From contig NZ_CP121451.1 of NCBI RefSeq assembly GCF_029689945.1, positions 4,340,001 to 4,404,000 on the forward strand: a stretch of 64,000 nucleotides of DNA, read 5' to 3'. The first letter of the stretch is position 1. Every line of letters begins with the position of its first letter. Shown here in pieces: positions 7,472 through 18,184 of the stretch. Made by a program: the position numbers and the translations under genes. A model generated the notes under the pieces. That model did not search any database, was not told the origin of the DNA, and saw only the letters and a program-made list of their open reading frames with translations. Source of the stretch: Paenibacillus amylolyticus (GTDB lineage: Bacteria > Bacillota > Bacilli > Paenibacillales > Paenibacillaceae).

Positions 7472-10400
7472 CTATTGAATAATCAAATTAAATCCATTTT
7501 GAATCTGATGCACGTTGGGGTTGGCAATATTGCTCGTTGTCAGATGGTTAAACGTTGCTGAACCATTGCCGGTATATGTGTATATCGCTGCTCCCTTATG
7601 TGGCGTTGTGAAGCGTGATGTCTCAATTCCATCCAGACCCGTACCATTAATATTGATATTGTTAAACACAATGTTCTCGAAACCACCGCCGTAGCCGAAT
7701 TGAATGGCACTCCGCTGTGTATTGAGAATATCGATGTTTGTAAAGGTTATATTCTTAATGGCATCATTGGAAGCTTCCAGATCAATCGCTCCGCGTTCCC
7801 CGTTATACAGATCCTTGCTGGTACCACTATTAATAATTGTGGTATCCGAGAACAGAATGCCCGTGTTGTTTTGGAAATGGTACCCGGGGAAGACAGTATT
7901 CATTCGGATTGCTGAACCGCCAACCGTATCCACAATCAGATTGTTGGTGGCCTTATGTCCGCTACCTCCAAAAAAGGCGATCCCAGCCGCACGCCAATTG
8001 TTCTCAATGGTGTTAAACGAGAAGGTGTTGTTCACCCCTGCCGGTGCACCATTCACGTTGCTGGTCCAAACGGCCAGACCGTCATCACCGTTGTTGCGAA
8101 CACTGCTGTTACGTACCGTCGAATTGCTCGTGCCTTGGGCAAAGTTGACTCCATCAGCAAGGTTATTCCGAATACGACTGTTCTCAATGACCAAGCCATC
8201 GGCGATGATCGCTGGTGTGTGTGCATAATCCCCACCCAGAACCCGCATTCAAAATGCTCAACCCATACATTGCTGACTTTTGAGTTTTTACCGAAATTGT
8301 CCATAAATCCCTTGTAGACTGCATTCTCACTGTATCTTGAGCGCAGCATGGAGTTCATATAGACATTGCTGAAGTCGAGTTTGCCTTGCACTCGGAAAGA
8401 AATACCACCCGATGCTGCATTCGGGTTGGTGAATTGAATATTCGTGTGCCAAATGCCTGCACCAACAACAGTAAGGTTATTAATCATGTTAGTTGGCGTT
8501 CCAATCTTCCACATGTTGCCCAGATGGAATGTACCTTCTGGGATGTATAACGTTTTGCCTGTAGAAACGGCGGATTGAACGGCTGCTTCAAATGCGGCAA
8601 GATCATCCTTACCATCGTTAGCCACCGCACCAAAATCGGTTACAGAAACAGCGTTGGCCGGACGCGAGATTGCAGCAGGTACAGATTCAATTTCAAGAAA
8701 ATCAACGCCATATTCCAGGTTATCTCCATTAGTCTTCTGAATACGAATCGTGTCTCCAGGTTTCAGAGGTGTATCCATTTTCCAGTGAACTTCGTCAAAA
8801 CGGAACAATGGACGTCCTGCACTTGGCGCATCTCCCGGATGATCACTAGAGAAATACTGCCAGTTGTAATAAGAGGTCAGTGGAACAGTTTTGACCTTGC
8901 TGCCATTTACATACACGTCCAGCGATCCATCCAGCCCCATACCGTCTGCCGAATCCGGCATCGTAAATCGCATGGTAACTCCGGCGCCGCCTTCGCCTGG
9001 TCTGACCGTCCATTGTGCATAGGCACCATTGGATGGCAGGGCAATATACTTCTGCCCCGAGGCTTCCGACGCCGTTAATGCTTGATCAAAAGTCGGTGCT
9101 GACTTCAGTGTTGCACTACCTCCACGAGTTGCATCATCCGTATCGTACCTTGTGTACGGCATGCTTGCTCCGCGGGCAGAATATACAGTCAGCGCGGTTG
9201 CCGATACGTTGTTCGATTGTTTTACCGGGGCTTCATTACTATCAGCGGCAACGGTCGTTGTCACAGTATAGTTACCGTTTGCAGCTGTCCAGCTGCCCAC
9301 ATTGACATTGACGGATGCACCCGGAGCCAACACACCGTTATACGAACCAGAGTAAGTCTGAATCGTTGCTCCGGCAGCATTTTTGAGTACAACCGTAACA
9401 CCGTGCGCACCACCTGCTGAAGCCTGATTTCCCTGATTTTTCAGATTAACAGTAAACGCTATCGTACTGTTTACCGTAGGATTGTTCGGACTCCAGGAGA
9501 CCGTTCCTACCAGATCCGAGCTTGTGATTGGTGCAATGATCAGAGCAGATGAATGCGTATAATGGTTGTTACTTTCATTCTCTTCGATGATCTGATTTTT
9601 CTCATCCACCTTCGCGCTTAGCGTATATGATGCGGCGAACCGGCTGCCAGCGTTAAGCGCTACCGTTGTTGAAGCCCCGGCCTGCAGAGCATTTACAGAT
9701 GCAGAACCAGCCAGCTCATTATTCAGATAAAAGTTGACGGTAGATGCCGGAGATGCAGCAGAGCCCATGTTCTTAACTATGGCGTTCAGTGTGATTGGAC
9801 TGTTCTCTACAGGTGAAGAAGGCGTCCAGGACATGCCTGTAATCGTTAAGTCGGGGTTGGGTGCAGGGTTGCCAAATACCTGAAATTCAGCAATTTGCCC
9901 TGCCGGAGCGCCCGAGTTTGCTGTAATGCTGAGCTGCAGACGTTTAACCGTCGCTGTTACAGGTATCGTCACGTTGTTACCTGAAGCCGGATTGAACGTG
10001 TACGATTGGGCAGACACCAGATTACTGAATGTGGTTGTATCCTGGTTATGTCCAAGCACTTGAATCGTCTGCGTTCGCGTACTCCAAATCGGATCCGGGT
10101 TTAGTCTCAGTACAATGGCTGTAATCTGATGATTGGAACCGAGGTCCAGCGTCAGCGTGCTCGGATTGCTGCCTCCCTCCCAGTACGTATTGATCTTATT
10201 ATCGTTTGCATTCGCAGCGACATAAGACTGACTGCTGGAAGATGCCGTGATTGCTTTGCCAATCGCAATATTCGTTCCTTCCACAGGCGCTCCGGGTTCA
10301 GTCGGGTCAGGATTCGGTCCCTGCGAAGACGGACCGTAAATTTCAAATTCAGACAATTGCGCAGCGGGCCATTCGGTATTTCCGGTCACCATGAGACGAA

Positions 10401-10842
10401 CATACCGTGTTTCTTTTGCTTCAAAATTAATCGTAGTCGTATTCTCTGCCACGGATGGATCAAATATATAGTCCTTGGAAGCAACGATGTCTGTGAACGT
10501 TGAACCGTTACTGCTCCCTTGAATGGTGATAGTCTGTGAGCGAGTTTCCCAGGCTGAAGGCAGCTTTAAGTTGATTTGTTCAATAGTCGTATTTGCTCCA
10601 AGATCCACTTGAATCCATTGCGGAAATGCGTTGTTTGCACTCTCCCAGTAGGTCGTCTGATTACTGTCAATCACATGGGTAGGGCTATACGTTTGGTTGT
10701 AGCTGCTTGCGGTAACCTGTTTGCCCAGTGCCAGATTCGCTCCACCAGCAGCTGAGACTTTGGCAGGAGATCCTACATTCAGGAATACGTTCGAGACCAG
10801 CATTGTTAATACGAGTGACCATAACATGTATTTGCTGCGCAT
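7472..10842 (-). pseudogene. Secreted GH87 alpha-1,3-glucanase-like enzyme, frameshifted
   Basis: When repaired, this is a secreted protein of about 1123 residues. It has a signal peptide (1-31), two discoidin/F5-8-type carbohydrate-binding domains (about 34-170 and 188-324), two CARDB-like domains (about 330-555), a beta-sandwich region, and a right-handed beta-helix from about 720. The helix contains ADGVNF and, 23 residues on, GDDG. That three-aspartate spacing matches the catalytic residues reported for GH87 alpha-1,3-glucanases, as I recall them for Paenibacillus AglFH1. One G is missing in the run at 8230-8233 (minus strand), which splits the catalytic domain. GAGGAGG precedes the ATG. 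It is last in the sugar transport operon. Confidence 0.75.
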
Positions 10843-10860
10843 TTAATTCCTCCTCAGGAT

Positions 10861-10909
10861 GCTATATAAACCGCTACTTTCGCATGGATGTTTCTGCGGG
10901 TTATATAGC
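10861..10909. other. Hairpin between the solute-binding protein and glucanase genes
   Basis: A 14-bp inverted repeat with one mismatch, GCTATATAAACCGC at 10861-10874 and GCGGGTTATATAGC at 10896-10909, fills the gap between two minus-strand genes. On that strand no T-run follows it, so it is more likely an mRNA-stabilising or processing structure than a full terminator. On the plus strand it is followed by seven Ts, but no plus-strand gene ends here. Confidence 0.55.
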
Positions 10910-10946
10910 ATAATTTTTTTCAAAAAAAGGTGAACTAAATTTCAAA

Positions 10947-12560
10947 TTATTTAACGTTCATATAACGCTCGTAAGCATCATTCCGGATGGTCACCAATTG
11001 CTCAAGACCCATGTCATTCAGCTTTTTGACATAAGCATCCCACCCCTCTTCAATGCCGCCTTTCGTTACCCATTGGGCACGCATCGTTGCCACATAACCA
11101 TCAATATCCGTTGTCAGCGTTGGCAGCTCCTGAAACTCTTCTGCATTGTACATGACCTTCGGATAAGGCGTTGTTACATCCGCGCTGCCCAACTGATCGA
11201 TTTGCAGCTTGAGTCCGTCACCAGCCTGCGGATTGAGTTTTATTTTCTCCTCAAAGGAAGGGCTTACATATTTGGGTCCAAAATCACGCAGGGATTGATC
11301 CCAATACCAGGCATCTGCACTGGTGCCTGCCGGCGGATCCATCAGTGTGTATGTGCCATCATCATTTTTCTCGATGACCGTTCCGATCGCACCCCAGAAA
11401 TTCTGAATGCTTGCTTCGCTGGTATAGAATTGATCGGCCCAGCGTGCCGCTACTTCCGGAACTGTGCATGAACTTGTAATGAGCAGTTCATTACGGGCCA
11501 GATTCATGCCGCCAGGGTCACCTGGCTGATAACGTTTGCCATCAGGTCCGGCAATAGGTGCAATCGCCTCGTATTGGTCGCTCCACTTGCCAAACACCGC
11601 ATCAGGGGTCCATTGGTTACTGAAACCGACAATGGGAATGTCTGCATTTTGCCATTTCGCTGATGTCATGGTGTTGTCTTGGGTGAATAATTCCTGATCA
11701 ATCAGACCTTCTGAATATAATTTGTGTGTGTAAATAAGCCCCTCTTTATAAGCGTCCGTTGTCGGATAATAGACCGGTTTTCCATCCTGCACGATCATGC
11801 TGCTGGCATTAATATCGGTGATCCCGAACGGATTCAGAAAGTCCATATTCAGACCCGTTTCCGTGTATGGAATTTCATCCGGTTTTCCGTTTCCGTTTGG
11901 ATCTTTCTCCTTAAACGCTTTCAATACCTGATACAGTTCCTCTGTGGTTGTAGGTGCCTTCAATCCCAGTTTATCGAGCCATGCCTTGTTGATTACAGGT
12001 TGATTCCTGCTCTTCGGACGGGAAGGTAATCGGGTAGGCATGGAGTAAATTTTGCCGTCAGGAAATGTGCTTATTTTCTTCATGTCAGGTGTCTCTTCCA
12101 TCGCTGCCTTCAAGTTAGGCATATACGAATCGATGTATTCATCCAGCGGACGGAAATAGCTCAGGTTATTGACAATGTCCGAATCGCTGAACACCTGATC
12201 CCCTAGAATAATGTCCGGCAGTGTACCGCTGGCAAGCATGATCGATTTCTGCTCACCCCAGTCATTGGAGGACATGACCTGCCACTCAATTTTTACGTTG
12301 GTCTCCTTCTCCAAATCCTTGAGCCATTGGTTCTGGGTGAAGGTGTCACCCATGTTCCCCCAGCGAACCGTTAGTACTTTGAGTGTTACCGGATTATTGA
12401 CGATTGGCAGCCCCTCTTTGTTAAAATCGCTTGAGATCGAAGTCTCGGGGACCTCGCCGCTATTTTCGCTGCTACAACCCACCACGCTTACCAGCATGGC
12501 TGTGACAATAAGCAAGCTATTCATTTTGGTAAAAAACTTCTTGCCTATCTTCTTCCCCAT
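10947..12560 (-). CDS. Extracellular solute-binding lipoprotein of a sugar ABC transporter (LplA-like)
   Basis: This 537-residue lipoprotein has a signal peptide ending in the lipobox VSVVGC and is expected on the outer face of the membrane. Its length and the domain from about residue 55 fit the large LplA/YtcQ-type sugar-binding proteins. AAGGAGGG sits before the ATG. It lies downstream of two permeases and upstream of the secreted GH87 enzyme, so it probably captures oligosaccharides released from alpha-glucan; that substrate is inference. No ATPase gene is present, as usual for this type, which shares a housekeeping MsmX-like ATPase. Confidence 0.88.
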   Translation of the reverse strand: MGKKIGKKFFTKMNSLLIVTAMLVSVVGCSSENSGEVPETSISSDFNKEGLPIVNNPVTLKVLTVRWGNMGDTFTQNQWLKDLEKETNVKIEWQVMSSNDWGEQKSIMLASGTLPDIILGDQVFSDSDIVNNLSYFRPLDEYIDSYMPNLKAAMEETPDMKKISTFPDGKIYSMPTRLPSRPKSRNQPVINKAWLDKLGLKAPTTTEELYQVLKAFKEKDPNGNGKPDEIPYTETGLNMDFLNPFGITDINASSMIVQDGKPVYYPTTDAYKEGLIYTHKLYSEGLIDQELFTQDNTMTSAKWQNADIPIVGFSNQWTPDAVFGKWSDQYEAIAPIAGPDGKRYQPGDPGGMNLARNELLITSSCTVPEVAARWADQFYTSEASIQNFWGAIGTVIEKNDDGTYTLMDPPAGTSADAWYWDQSLRDFGPKYVSPSFEEKIKLNPQAGDGLKLQIDQLGSADVTTPYPKVMYNAEEFQELPTLTTDIDGYVATMRAQWVTKGGIEEGWDAYVKKLNDMGLEQLVTIRNDAYERYMNVK

Positions 12561-12599
12561 ATGGCGCCCTCCTTAATTCGTAATGAATGACTGTCTGCC

Positions 12600-13519
12600 T
12601 TATTCCTTTACTGCGCCGATCATCACCCCCTGATTAAAATACTTTTGGATGAACGGATAGACACACATGATCGGAATTGTGGCGATTATAATCACGGAAT
12701 ATCTCATTAGATTTGCAAGACGCAAGGCGACTTGTGCAGCCTCCCGGTTCCCATGCCCGACTGCATCTGATTCGTAATGAGAATGTTACGCAGGATCAAT
12801 TGAAGCGGATACAGGTTAGGATCTTTCAGATAGATGAGGGCATTAAAATATGAATTCCAATATCCTACGGCAATCCATAACCCCAAAACCGCGATGATTG
12901 CTTTGGACAACGGCAGTACAACCAGCACAAAATACCGCAGATTGCCGCAACCATCGATCTGGGCTGCCTCCCATAGATCCCCTGGAATGCTGGTCTGAAA
13001 GAATGTCCGCGCGACGATCATATCGAACACCACTACGGAGAATGGTAGCACCATGACGAGAAATGTGTTGTAGAGATGAAAATCACGAATGGTCAGAAAG
13101 GTTGGAATCAATCCGCCGCTAAAGAACATCGTAAAAATAAAAAACAAAGAGAAAAATTTTCGTCCTACCAAATCTTTTCTTGATAAGGCATAAGCCGCCG
13201 AAATATTAACAACAAGTCCGATCAGCGTTCCTACCACCGTGTATAGAATGGTATTGCGATATCCAATCCAAATATTTTCGTGCCTCAGCAGTTCCTTGTA
13301 CCCTTCAAGCGTAAAACCTTTGGGAAAGACCCATACCTGTCCGTTAGCCACAGAAGAGGGATCACTGAAGGAGGCAATGACTATAAAATAGATCGGGTAT
13401 ATAATCGCAATCAGAAAAAGAATAGCAAAAGCATACATTATAGCTTCTGCCACAGTCAGGCGTGATTGTCGTTTAACACGGGGAGTTCTGGTGGTTGCTG
13501 TCGTCTCCATAACGCTCAT
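12600..13519 (-). pseudogene. Sugar ABC transporter permease (YtcP/LplC-like), frameshifted
   Basis: When repaired this is a 306-residue membrane permease. The ABC-contact EAA loop is EAAQIDGCGNLRYFVLVVLPLSKAI. The C-terminus typical of the family (YPFIQKYFNQGVMIGAVKE) is present but in another frame; one G missing from the GGG run at 12750-12752 ends the first frame early. The ATG at 13519 has AGAGGGGAG before it. It lies 16 bases downstream of the first permease and 39 bases upstream of the solute-binding protein gene, clearly in one operon. Confidence 0.8.
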
Positions 13520-13535
13520 TTGGTTTGTCTCCCCT

Positions 13536-14459
13536 CTACCATAGGCTGTTCTCACTGTATTTCTTGGACAACTGATTGACCAGAATGAGCAGAATGAAAT
13601 TAATCACCGTATTAAACAGGTTAATTGCCGAGGAGAAGCTGTATTGACTGCTCAGCAGACCGATTTTGTATACATACGTAGACAGAATCTCACTGGAAAG
13701 GATGTTCAAGTCGTTCTGCATAAGATAGACCTTCTCAAATCCTACACCAAGCAATCCGCCCATCCTTAGAATGAGCAGCGTGATCGCCGTCGGCAAAAGC
13801 ATCGGGATATCAATATAACGAATCTTGTGCCACCTGCTTGCCCCATCGACCGTTGCCGCTTCATAGAGGCTTGGATCTACGGCAGACAACGCGGCAATAT
13901 AGATGATGCTGTCCCAACCGACGTGCTGCCACACATCAGACCATACATACACACTGCTGAACAGAGCCGATGAGCCCATTAAGTCCGGTGCTTGTGCTCC
14001 AAAGAGCTGATACATATTGCCAACCAATCCAGTGCTGGGCGAGAACAGAATTAGCATTAATCCGACCATGACTACCGTTGAAATAAAGTGGGGCATATAG
14101 GAGACCGTCTGGAAAAAGCGCTTGAACCTCCCTGCCCTCATCTGGTTCACCATTAATGCAAGCATAATCGGAAGCGGAAATGTAGCCAAACTGTACAGGC
14201 TGATTATAAGTGTGTTACGTATCGTATTCGTAAATTGATAGGAATGAAAAAACTTCTCAAAATACTTGAACCCTGCCCATGGACTGCCCCCGATTCCCGA
14301 GGCCGGACTATAATCCTTGAATGCGATAATAACGCCGTACATTGGCTTATAAGCAAAAAGTAGTGTTAACACAAAAGCCGGAAAAAGTAAAACGTAAAGC
14401 CCCCAATTGCGCCTGATTCTTTCCATTGTCTTTCCAAAGAATAGTGGGTAAGTCCGCAC
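13536..14459 (-). CDS. Sugar ABC transporter permease (LplB-like)
   Basis: This permease has about 307 residues and six predicted membrane segments. The EAA loop is YEAATVDGASRWHKIRYIDIPML. It pairs with the downstream permease to form the membrane channel. The start is uncertain: a GTG at 14459 has GGAGGG eleven bases upstream, and an ATG at 14426 begins closer to the usual family start. It is the first gene of the transport and glucanase operon, divergent from the sensor kinase. Confidence 0.85.
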   Translation of the reverse strand: MRTYPLFFGKTMERIRRNWGLYVLLFPAFVLTLLFAYKPMYGVIIAFKDYSPASGIGGSPWAGFKYFEKFFHSYQFTNTIRNTLIISLYSLATFPLPIMLALMVNQMRAGRFKRFFQTVSYMPHFISTVVMVGLMLILFSPSTGLVGNMYQLFGAQAPDLMGSSALFSSVYVWSDVWQHVGWDSIIYIAALSAVDPSLYEAATVDGASRWHKIRYIDIPMLLPTAITLLILRMGGLLGVGFEKVYLMQNDLNILSSEILSTYVYKIGLLSSQYSFSSAINLFNTVINFILLILVNQLSKKYSENSLW

Positions 14460-14793
14460 AGTTCTTTCTTCCCTCCTTCCCATGTACTGATGCTGTTTTC
14501 CCGTTTGAATCTTTCGTCTCGGGACTAACCTCAGTATAAACGGTTGACCACGCTCTTTATCGGACCCCTTCGGACGGTATTCGGACTTCTGATATTCTTT
14601 TCTGGTTTTGCCTGCGGTTAACCTCAATCATGCGAAAGAAGACATATTGCAATCCAGACCTTCCTAGGTGTATTCCGGACTTTTGAACTCCAAAAAAGCA
14701 AATCTTTATGTTTTTTTCAAGCAAAGGTTTTATACTATTTCTAAGATATTAAAGCGCATACATTATGAAGCATTCTAGAAAGGGTGTATTGTT

Positions 14794-16545
14794 CTGGCAA
14801 ACCTGAGCGCCATTAAACCCTATCCGATTCGGCATTATATTCGTATGATGTTCGTTATTTCATTTATCGTGTTCGTTCTGGATCTGATCATCAGCGTCGC
14901 TTCCATCTCCTTGGTCAGGCAACAATCCGCCCAATACTTGCAGGACACCACGGATATGTATATGAATCGCATTAATCATGACTTTGCCTACATTAATCAT
15001 TTCATGGGATGGACACTGGCCAACGACGAGAATTTGGAAACGATGAACACATATGGTGTGAACAGCATTCCATTTCTAAAATCCAACGAGAAACTACATA
15101 AACTATTTGCTGAATTACAGCGAAACTATGGACAGTCGTACAATTTCTTTTATTACTTAGAGAACAGTGAATACTTCCTCAACTGTGCGCCAATAAGCAT
15201 CTCATATTCGGATTATTCGGAAGTAAAAAGACAAATTATTTCCCTAACTCGTGACAAAGGTGTATATGAGAAGTTCTATTCCCATTGGACGCCCATCCAC
15301 GTGAATGGCACTTCTTATCTGGTCAATATTGTACCGTACTACAATCGCTATCTTATTGCGTTGATATCCGCAGATGATCTGATCGCTCCGCTACAGCAAA
15401 TCAATCTGGGCGCGAGCGGATACGCCTCACTGGTGGATGAGAATGGCATCCAGCTTTCTGGACCTGGCAAAGGAGAAAACACCTTGGAACCGATGCCTTC
15501 CTTCCTTGATGTGCTCAGGTCACACAGCGTTGTCAGCAGCGACTTTTCCAACGCGGATTTTAGTGCACGCATGGTTATCAAATTCGGTGCATTTGAGAAA
15601 ATCATGGTGGCTCAGCTGCTCATCATGCTGCTTTTTTTGATTGTAACCTCATCATTAAGCGCAATCCTTATGTTTTTCAGAAAGAATCTGCTTGTTCCCA
15701 TTCAGCGTTTTTCCAAAAATCTTGCTCGAATTAATGAGGGTGATGAGGCGACAGATCATAAGAGCAGCCGGATTATGGAACTGGAACAGGTTAATGCACA
15801 ATTCAAGGAACTGGTGGGCCAGATTAAGCGTTTCAAGATTGATCGCTATGAGCAGGAATTGGAGAAACAGAAAATACGTTTGGATTATATGAAATTACAG
15901 ATCAAACCTCACTTTTTTCTTAATTGTCTGACAAGCATGTACAGTATGGCACAGATGCAAATGTTTGAGGAGATTGAAAGCATGGCTCTCGCTACGTCCA
16001 GGTATTTCCGTTATATCTTTCAAAGTGGAGATAATTTCGTTCTGCTGGAGGATGAAATTGAACATGTGAGAACGTATCTGGACATCCAGAAATCACGTTA
16101 CCGGGATGCTTTCTCCTATCGAATTGCAACGTCCGAAACGATCACTGGTATCGCTATTCCACCACTGGTTATACAAACCTTCATCGAAAATGCTGTCAAA
16201 TACGGAGTTTCACGGGAACGGGAATTATGTATTACGTTATCCGTAGATGTAGAACAACAGGAAAATGGTGATCGTCTGCTGATCCATATCTCTGATACGG
16301 GACCCGGATTCAAGCCGGAAATTCTTGAAGCGCTCATCCGTGGAGAAGCACTGGAGCAAACAGGAGGCAACCGGATAGGCATTATGAATACCATTCAACG
16401 TTTGGAGCTGCTATACCGGCATGAAGCTGCAATTACGTTTGCGAGCGATACCATTGGTGCTCGAATCACGCTATCCTTGCCTAAATTGATATTGAATTCA
16501 GAACGTTCTGGAGAGGTGATAGATGATGAATGTATTGCTGGTTGA
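14794..16545 (+). CDS. YesM-type sensor histidine kinase
   Basis: This kinase has two membrane segments enclosing an extracellular sensor domain of about 240 residues, a HAMP-like linker (LVPIQRFSKNLARINEGDE), a His_kinase domain with the phosphorylated histidine in QIKPHFFLNCLTSMYSMA, and a HATPase domain with ENAVKYG and DTGPGF. The first ATG is at 14845 but has no ribosome binding site. In-frame coding continues upstream (ANLSAIKPYPIRHYIR) to a CTG at 14794, which has AGAAAGGG at ideal spacing, so a CTG start or a sequence error is likely. It overlaps the regulator gene by 23 bases. Confidence 0.88.
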   Translation: MANLSAIKPYPIRHYIRMMFVISFIVFVLDLIISVASISLVRQQSAQYLQDTTDMYMNRINHDFAYINHFMGWTLANDENLETMNTYGVNSIPFLKSNEKLHKLFAELQRNYGQSYNFFYYLENSEYFLNCAPISISYSDYSEVKRQIISLTRDKGVYEKFYSHWTPIHVNGTSYLVNIVPYYNRYLIALISADDLIAPLQQINLGASGYASLVDENGIQLSGPGKGENTLEPMPSFLDVLRSHSVVSSDFSNADFSARMVIKFGAFEKIMVAQLLIMLLFLIVTSSLSAILMFFRKNLLVPIQRFSKNLARINEGDEATDHKSSRIMELEQVNAQFKELVGQIKRFKIDRYEQELEKQKIRLDYMKLQIKPHFFLNCLTSMYSMAQMQMFEEIESMALATSRYFRYIFQSGDNFVLLEDEIEHVRTYLDIQKSRYRDAFSYRIATSETITGIAIPPLVIQTFIENAVKYGVSRERELCITLSVDVEQQENGDRLLIHISDTGPGFKPEILEALIRGEALEQTGGNRIGIMNTIQRLELLYRHEAAITFASDTIGARITLSLPKLILNSERSGEVIDDECIAG

Positions 16546-18139
16546 TGATGATTACTTTGTTGTCATGGCATTGGAGAATAAAATTGACTGGGGAGCCTTG
16601 GGAATCAATACAATCTTCACGGCCTACAATATTGCGCAAGCCAAAGAGGTACTGCAAAATCATCCGGTTCAGATTCTTGTTTGTGATATTGAGATGCCGC
16701 AGGGAAGCGGACTCGAGCTGCTCGCCTGGGTCCGTGATGAATCGTATAACGTACAAACGATCTTTCTTACCAATTATGCCGATTTCAACTATGCGCAAAA
16801 AGCCATCGAGCTGCAAAGCTTTGATTATTTTCTAAAGCCCATCGAAATCGACAAGTTGACTCTGATTATTCAGAAGGCTGTTGCCAAAGCCCGGGATCAG
16901 CAGTTTATTCAGAAGGCCATTTATGAAGGTGAACTTTGGCAGAAAAATAGAAGCAAGCTTATTGAGGACAGCTGGCGCAGGCTCATCTCCAGTAAAGTCT
17001 ATCTGTCCAGCTCCGCTGATGTTTCTGCATTTTTATCTGAGCAGCATCTGCCGTATGAGCCAACCGATCTATTTCTTCCTATGTTGGTTAATCTGTTTCC
17101 GTATGAGGGTACGCTGGGCAAAACCGACAAAAATCTGTTTGATTACGCTTGTTTGAACGTGATGGTTGAACGATTTCAAGACCGTTTGTTCTCTATTGAA
17201 GCGATATCCGAGATCAAGGATCATAACTGGATGGTTATTATAAAATGGAACAGGTTACCGGATGTACAACTTATCGAATCGATGTGCACCGCCTTCATTC
17301 CGGAGGTAAACAACTACCTGAAATCGGATGCCTGCTGTACGATCGGCTTCTCCCTGCCGCTTGGGCAAATCCGTCATACGGTGAATGAGCTATTGTTGAT
17401 GAATGAAGAGCGAATCAAACACCGCAACCAGATCTTTTTGCTGGAGAACTATACAAGGCCCGAATTAGATTATATACCGCCTGATCTGGGCTTGCTGGAG
17501 CAATTGCTGAATGAGAATCGTTTCCAATCCTTTCTGGATGAAACCTGTCGTTATATGCATCAACTTGTCCATGAAGGCAATGTAGGTACCGCTGTTCTGA
17601 GTCTGCTGCGTCTTGATCTGGTGCAGCTGGTTTATGCCCAATTGAAAAGTAAGGGAATTGAAGTCCACAAGCTTTATATGGGCAGTACGAATGATCAATT
17701 GTTCATCCAGTCTCTGCATTCGATTGAAGATATGCAATCGTACATTGCCTATTTGGTCAATACGAGCTCGGAATATTTGAATGTTTCCGAGCAGCCGACG
17801 TCGGTTGTCCACGAGATTTCCCAATATATACGCACCCACTATGGAGAAGACCTGACAAGAAATAGCCTTGGAGACAGAGTCTATATGAACCCTGATTATC
17901 TCGCAAGACTGTTCAAGAAAGAGATGGGCATATCTCTCGGCAATTATGTTATTCACATCCGCCTTGTAGCTGCAAGGCATCTCTTAGAGACCACCACACA
18001 ATCGATTCATTCCATTGCCGGACATGTGGGGTATACCAACTACTCACACTTTACCAAACTGTTCAAACAGGAAATCGGATGCAGCCCTAATGAATATCGC
18101 AAAAAGCATAGAGAACGTTCAAAAGTTCTCACGAAGTAG
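16523..18139 (+). CDS. YesN-type response regulator with AraC DNA-binding domain
   Basis: This 538-residue regulator has an N-terminal receiver (VLLVDDDY at the start, phospho-acceptor Asp in LVCDIEMPQGSG, Lys in FLKPIE), a long middle region and a C-terminal AraC domain with two helix-turn-helices (NPDYLARLFKKEMGISLGNYV and SIHSIAGHVGYTNYSHFTKLFKQEIG). GGAGAGGTGATAG precedes the ATG, inside the kinase gene. It probably activates the divergent transport and glucanase operon when the kinase senses glucan products. Confidence 0.9.
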   Translation: MMNVLLVDDDYFVVMALENKIDWGALGINTIFTAYNIAQAKEVLQNHPVQILVCDIEMPQGSGLELLAWVRDESYNVQTIFLTNYADFNYAQKAIELQSFDYFLKPIEIDKLTLIIQKAVAKARDQQFIQKAIYEGELWQKNRSKLIEDSWRRLISSKVYLSSSADVSAFLSEQHLPYEPTDLFLPMLVNLFPYEGTLGKTDKNLFDYACLNVMVERFQDRLFSIEAISEIKDHNWMVIIKWNRLPDVQLIESMCTAFIPEVNNYLKSDACCTIGFSLPLGQIRHTVNELLLMNEERIKHRNQIFLLENYTRPELDYIPPDLGLLEQLLNENRFQSFLDETCRYMHQLVHEGNVGTAVLSLLRLDLVQLVYAQLKSKGIEVHKLYMGSTNDQLFIQSLHSIEDMQSYIAYLVNTSSEYLNVSEQPTSVVHEISQYIRTHYGEDLTRNSLGDRVYMNPDYLARLFKKEMGISLGNYVIHIRLVAARHLLETTTQSIHSIAGHVGYTNYSHFTKLFKQEIGCSPNEYRKKHRERSKVLTK

Positions 18140-18155
18140 GATAACTACGAATCCA

Positions 18156-18184
18156 GAGGCATCCTTGAATAGGATGCCTCTTTT
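18156..18184 (+). terminator. Intrinsic terminator of the two-component operon
   Basis: GAGGCATCC pairs perfectly with GGATGCCTC over a seven-base loop, followed by TTTT. It lies 17 bases after the response regulator stop codon. Confidence 0.85.

Noticed and set aside
8575..10503. Several plus-strand open frames opposite the glucanase gene
   Set aside because: They lack ribosome binding sites and family features, and the minus strand encodes clear protein domains across the whole stretch.
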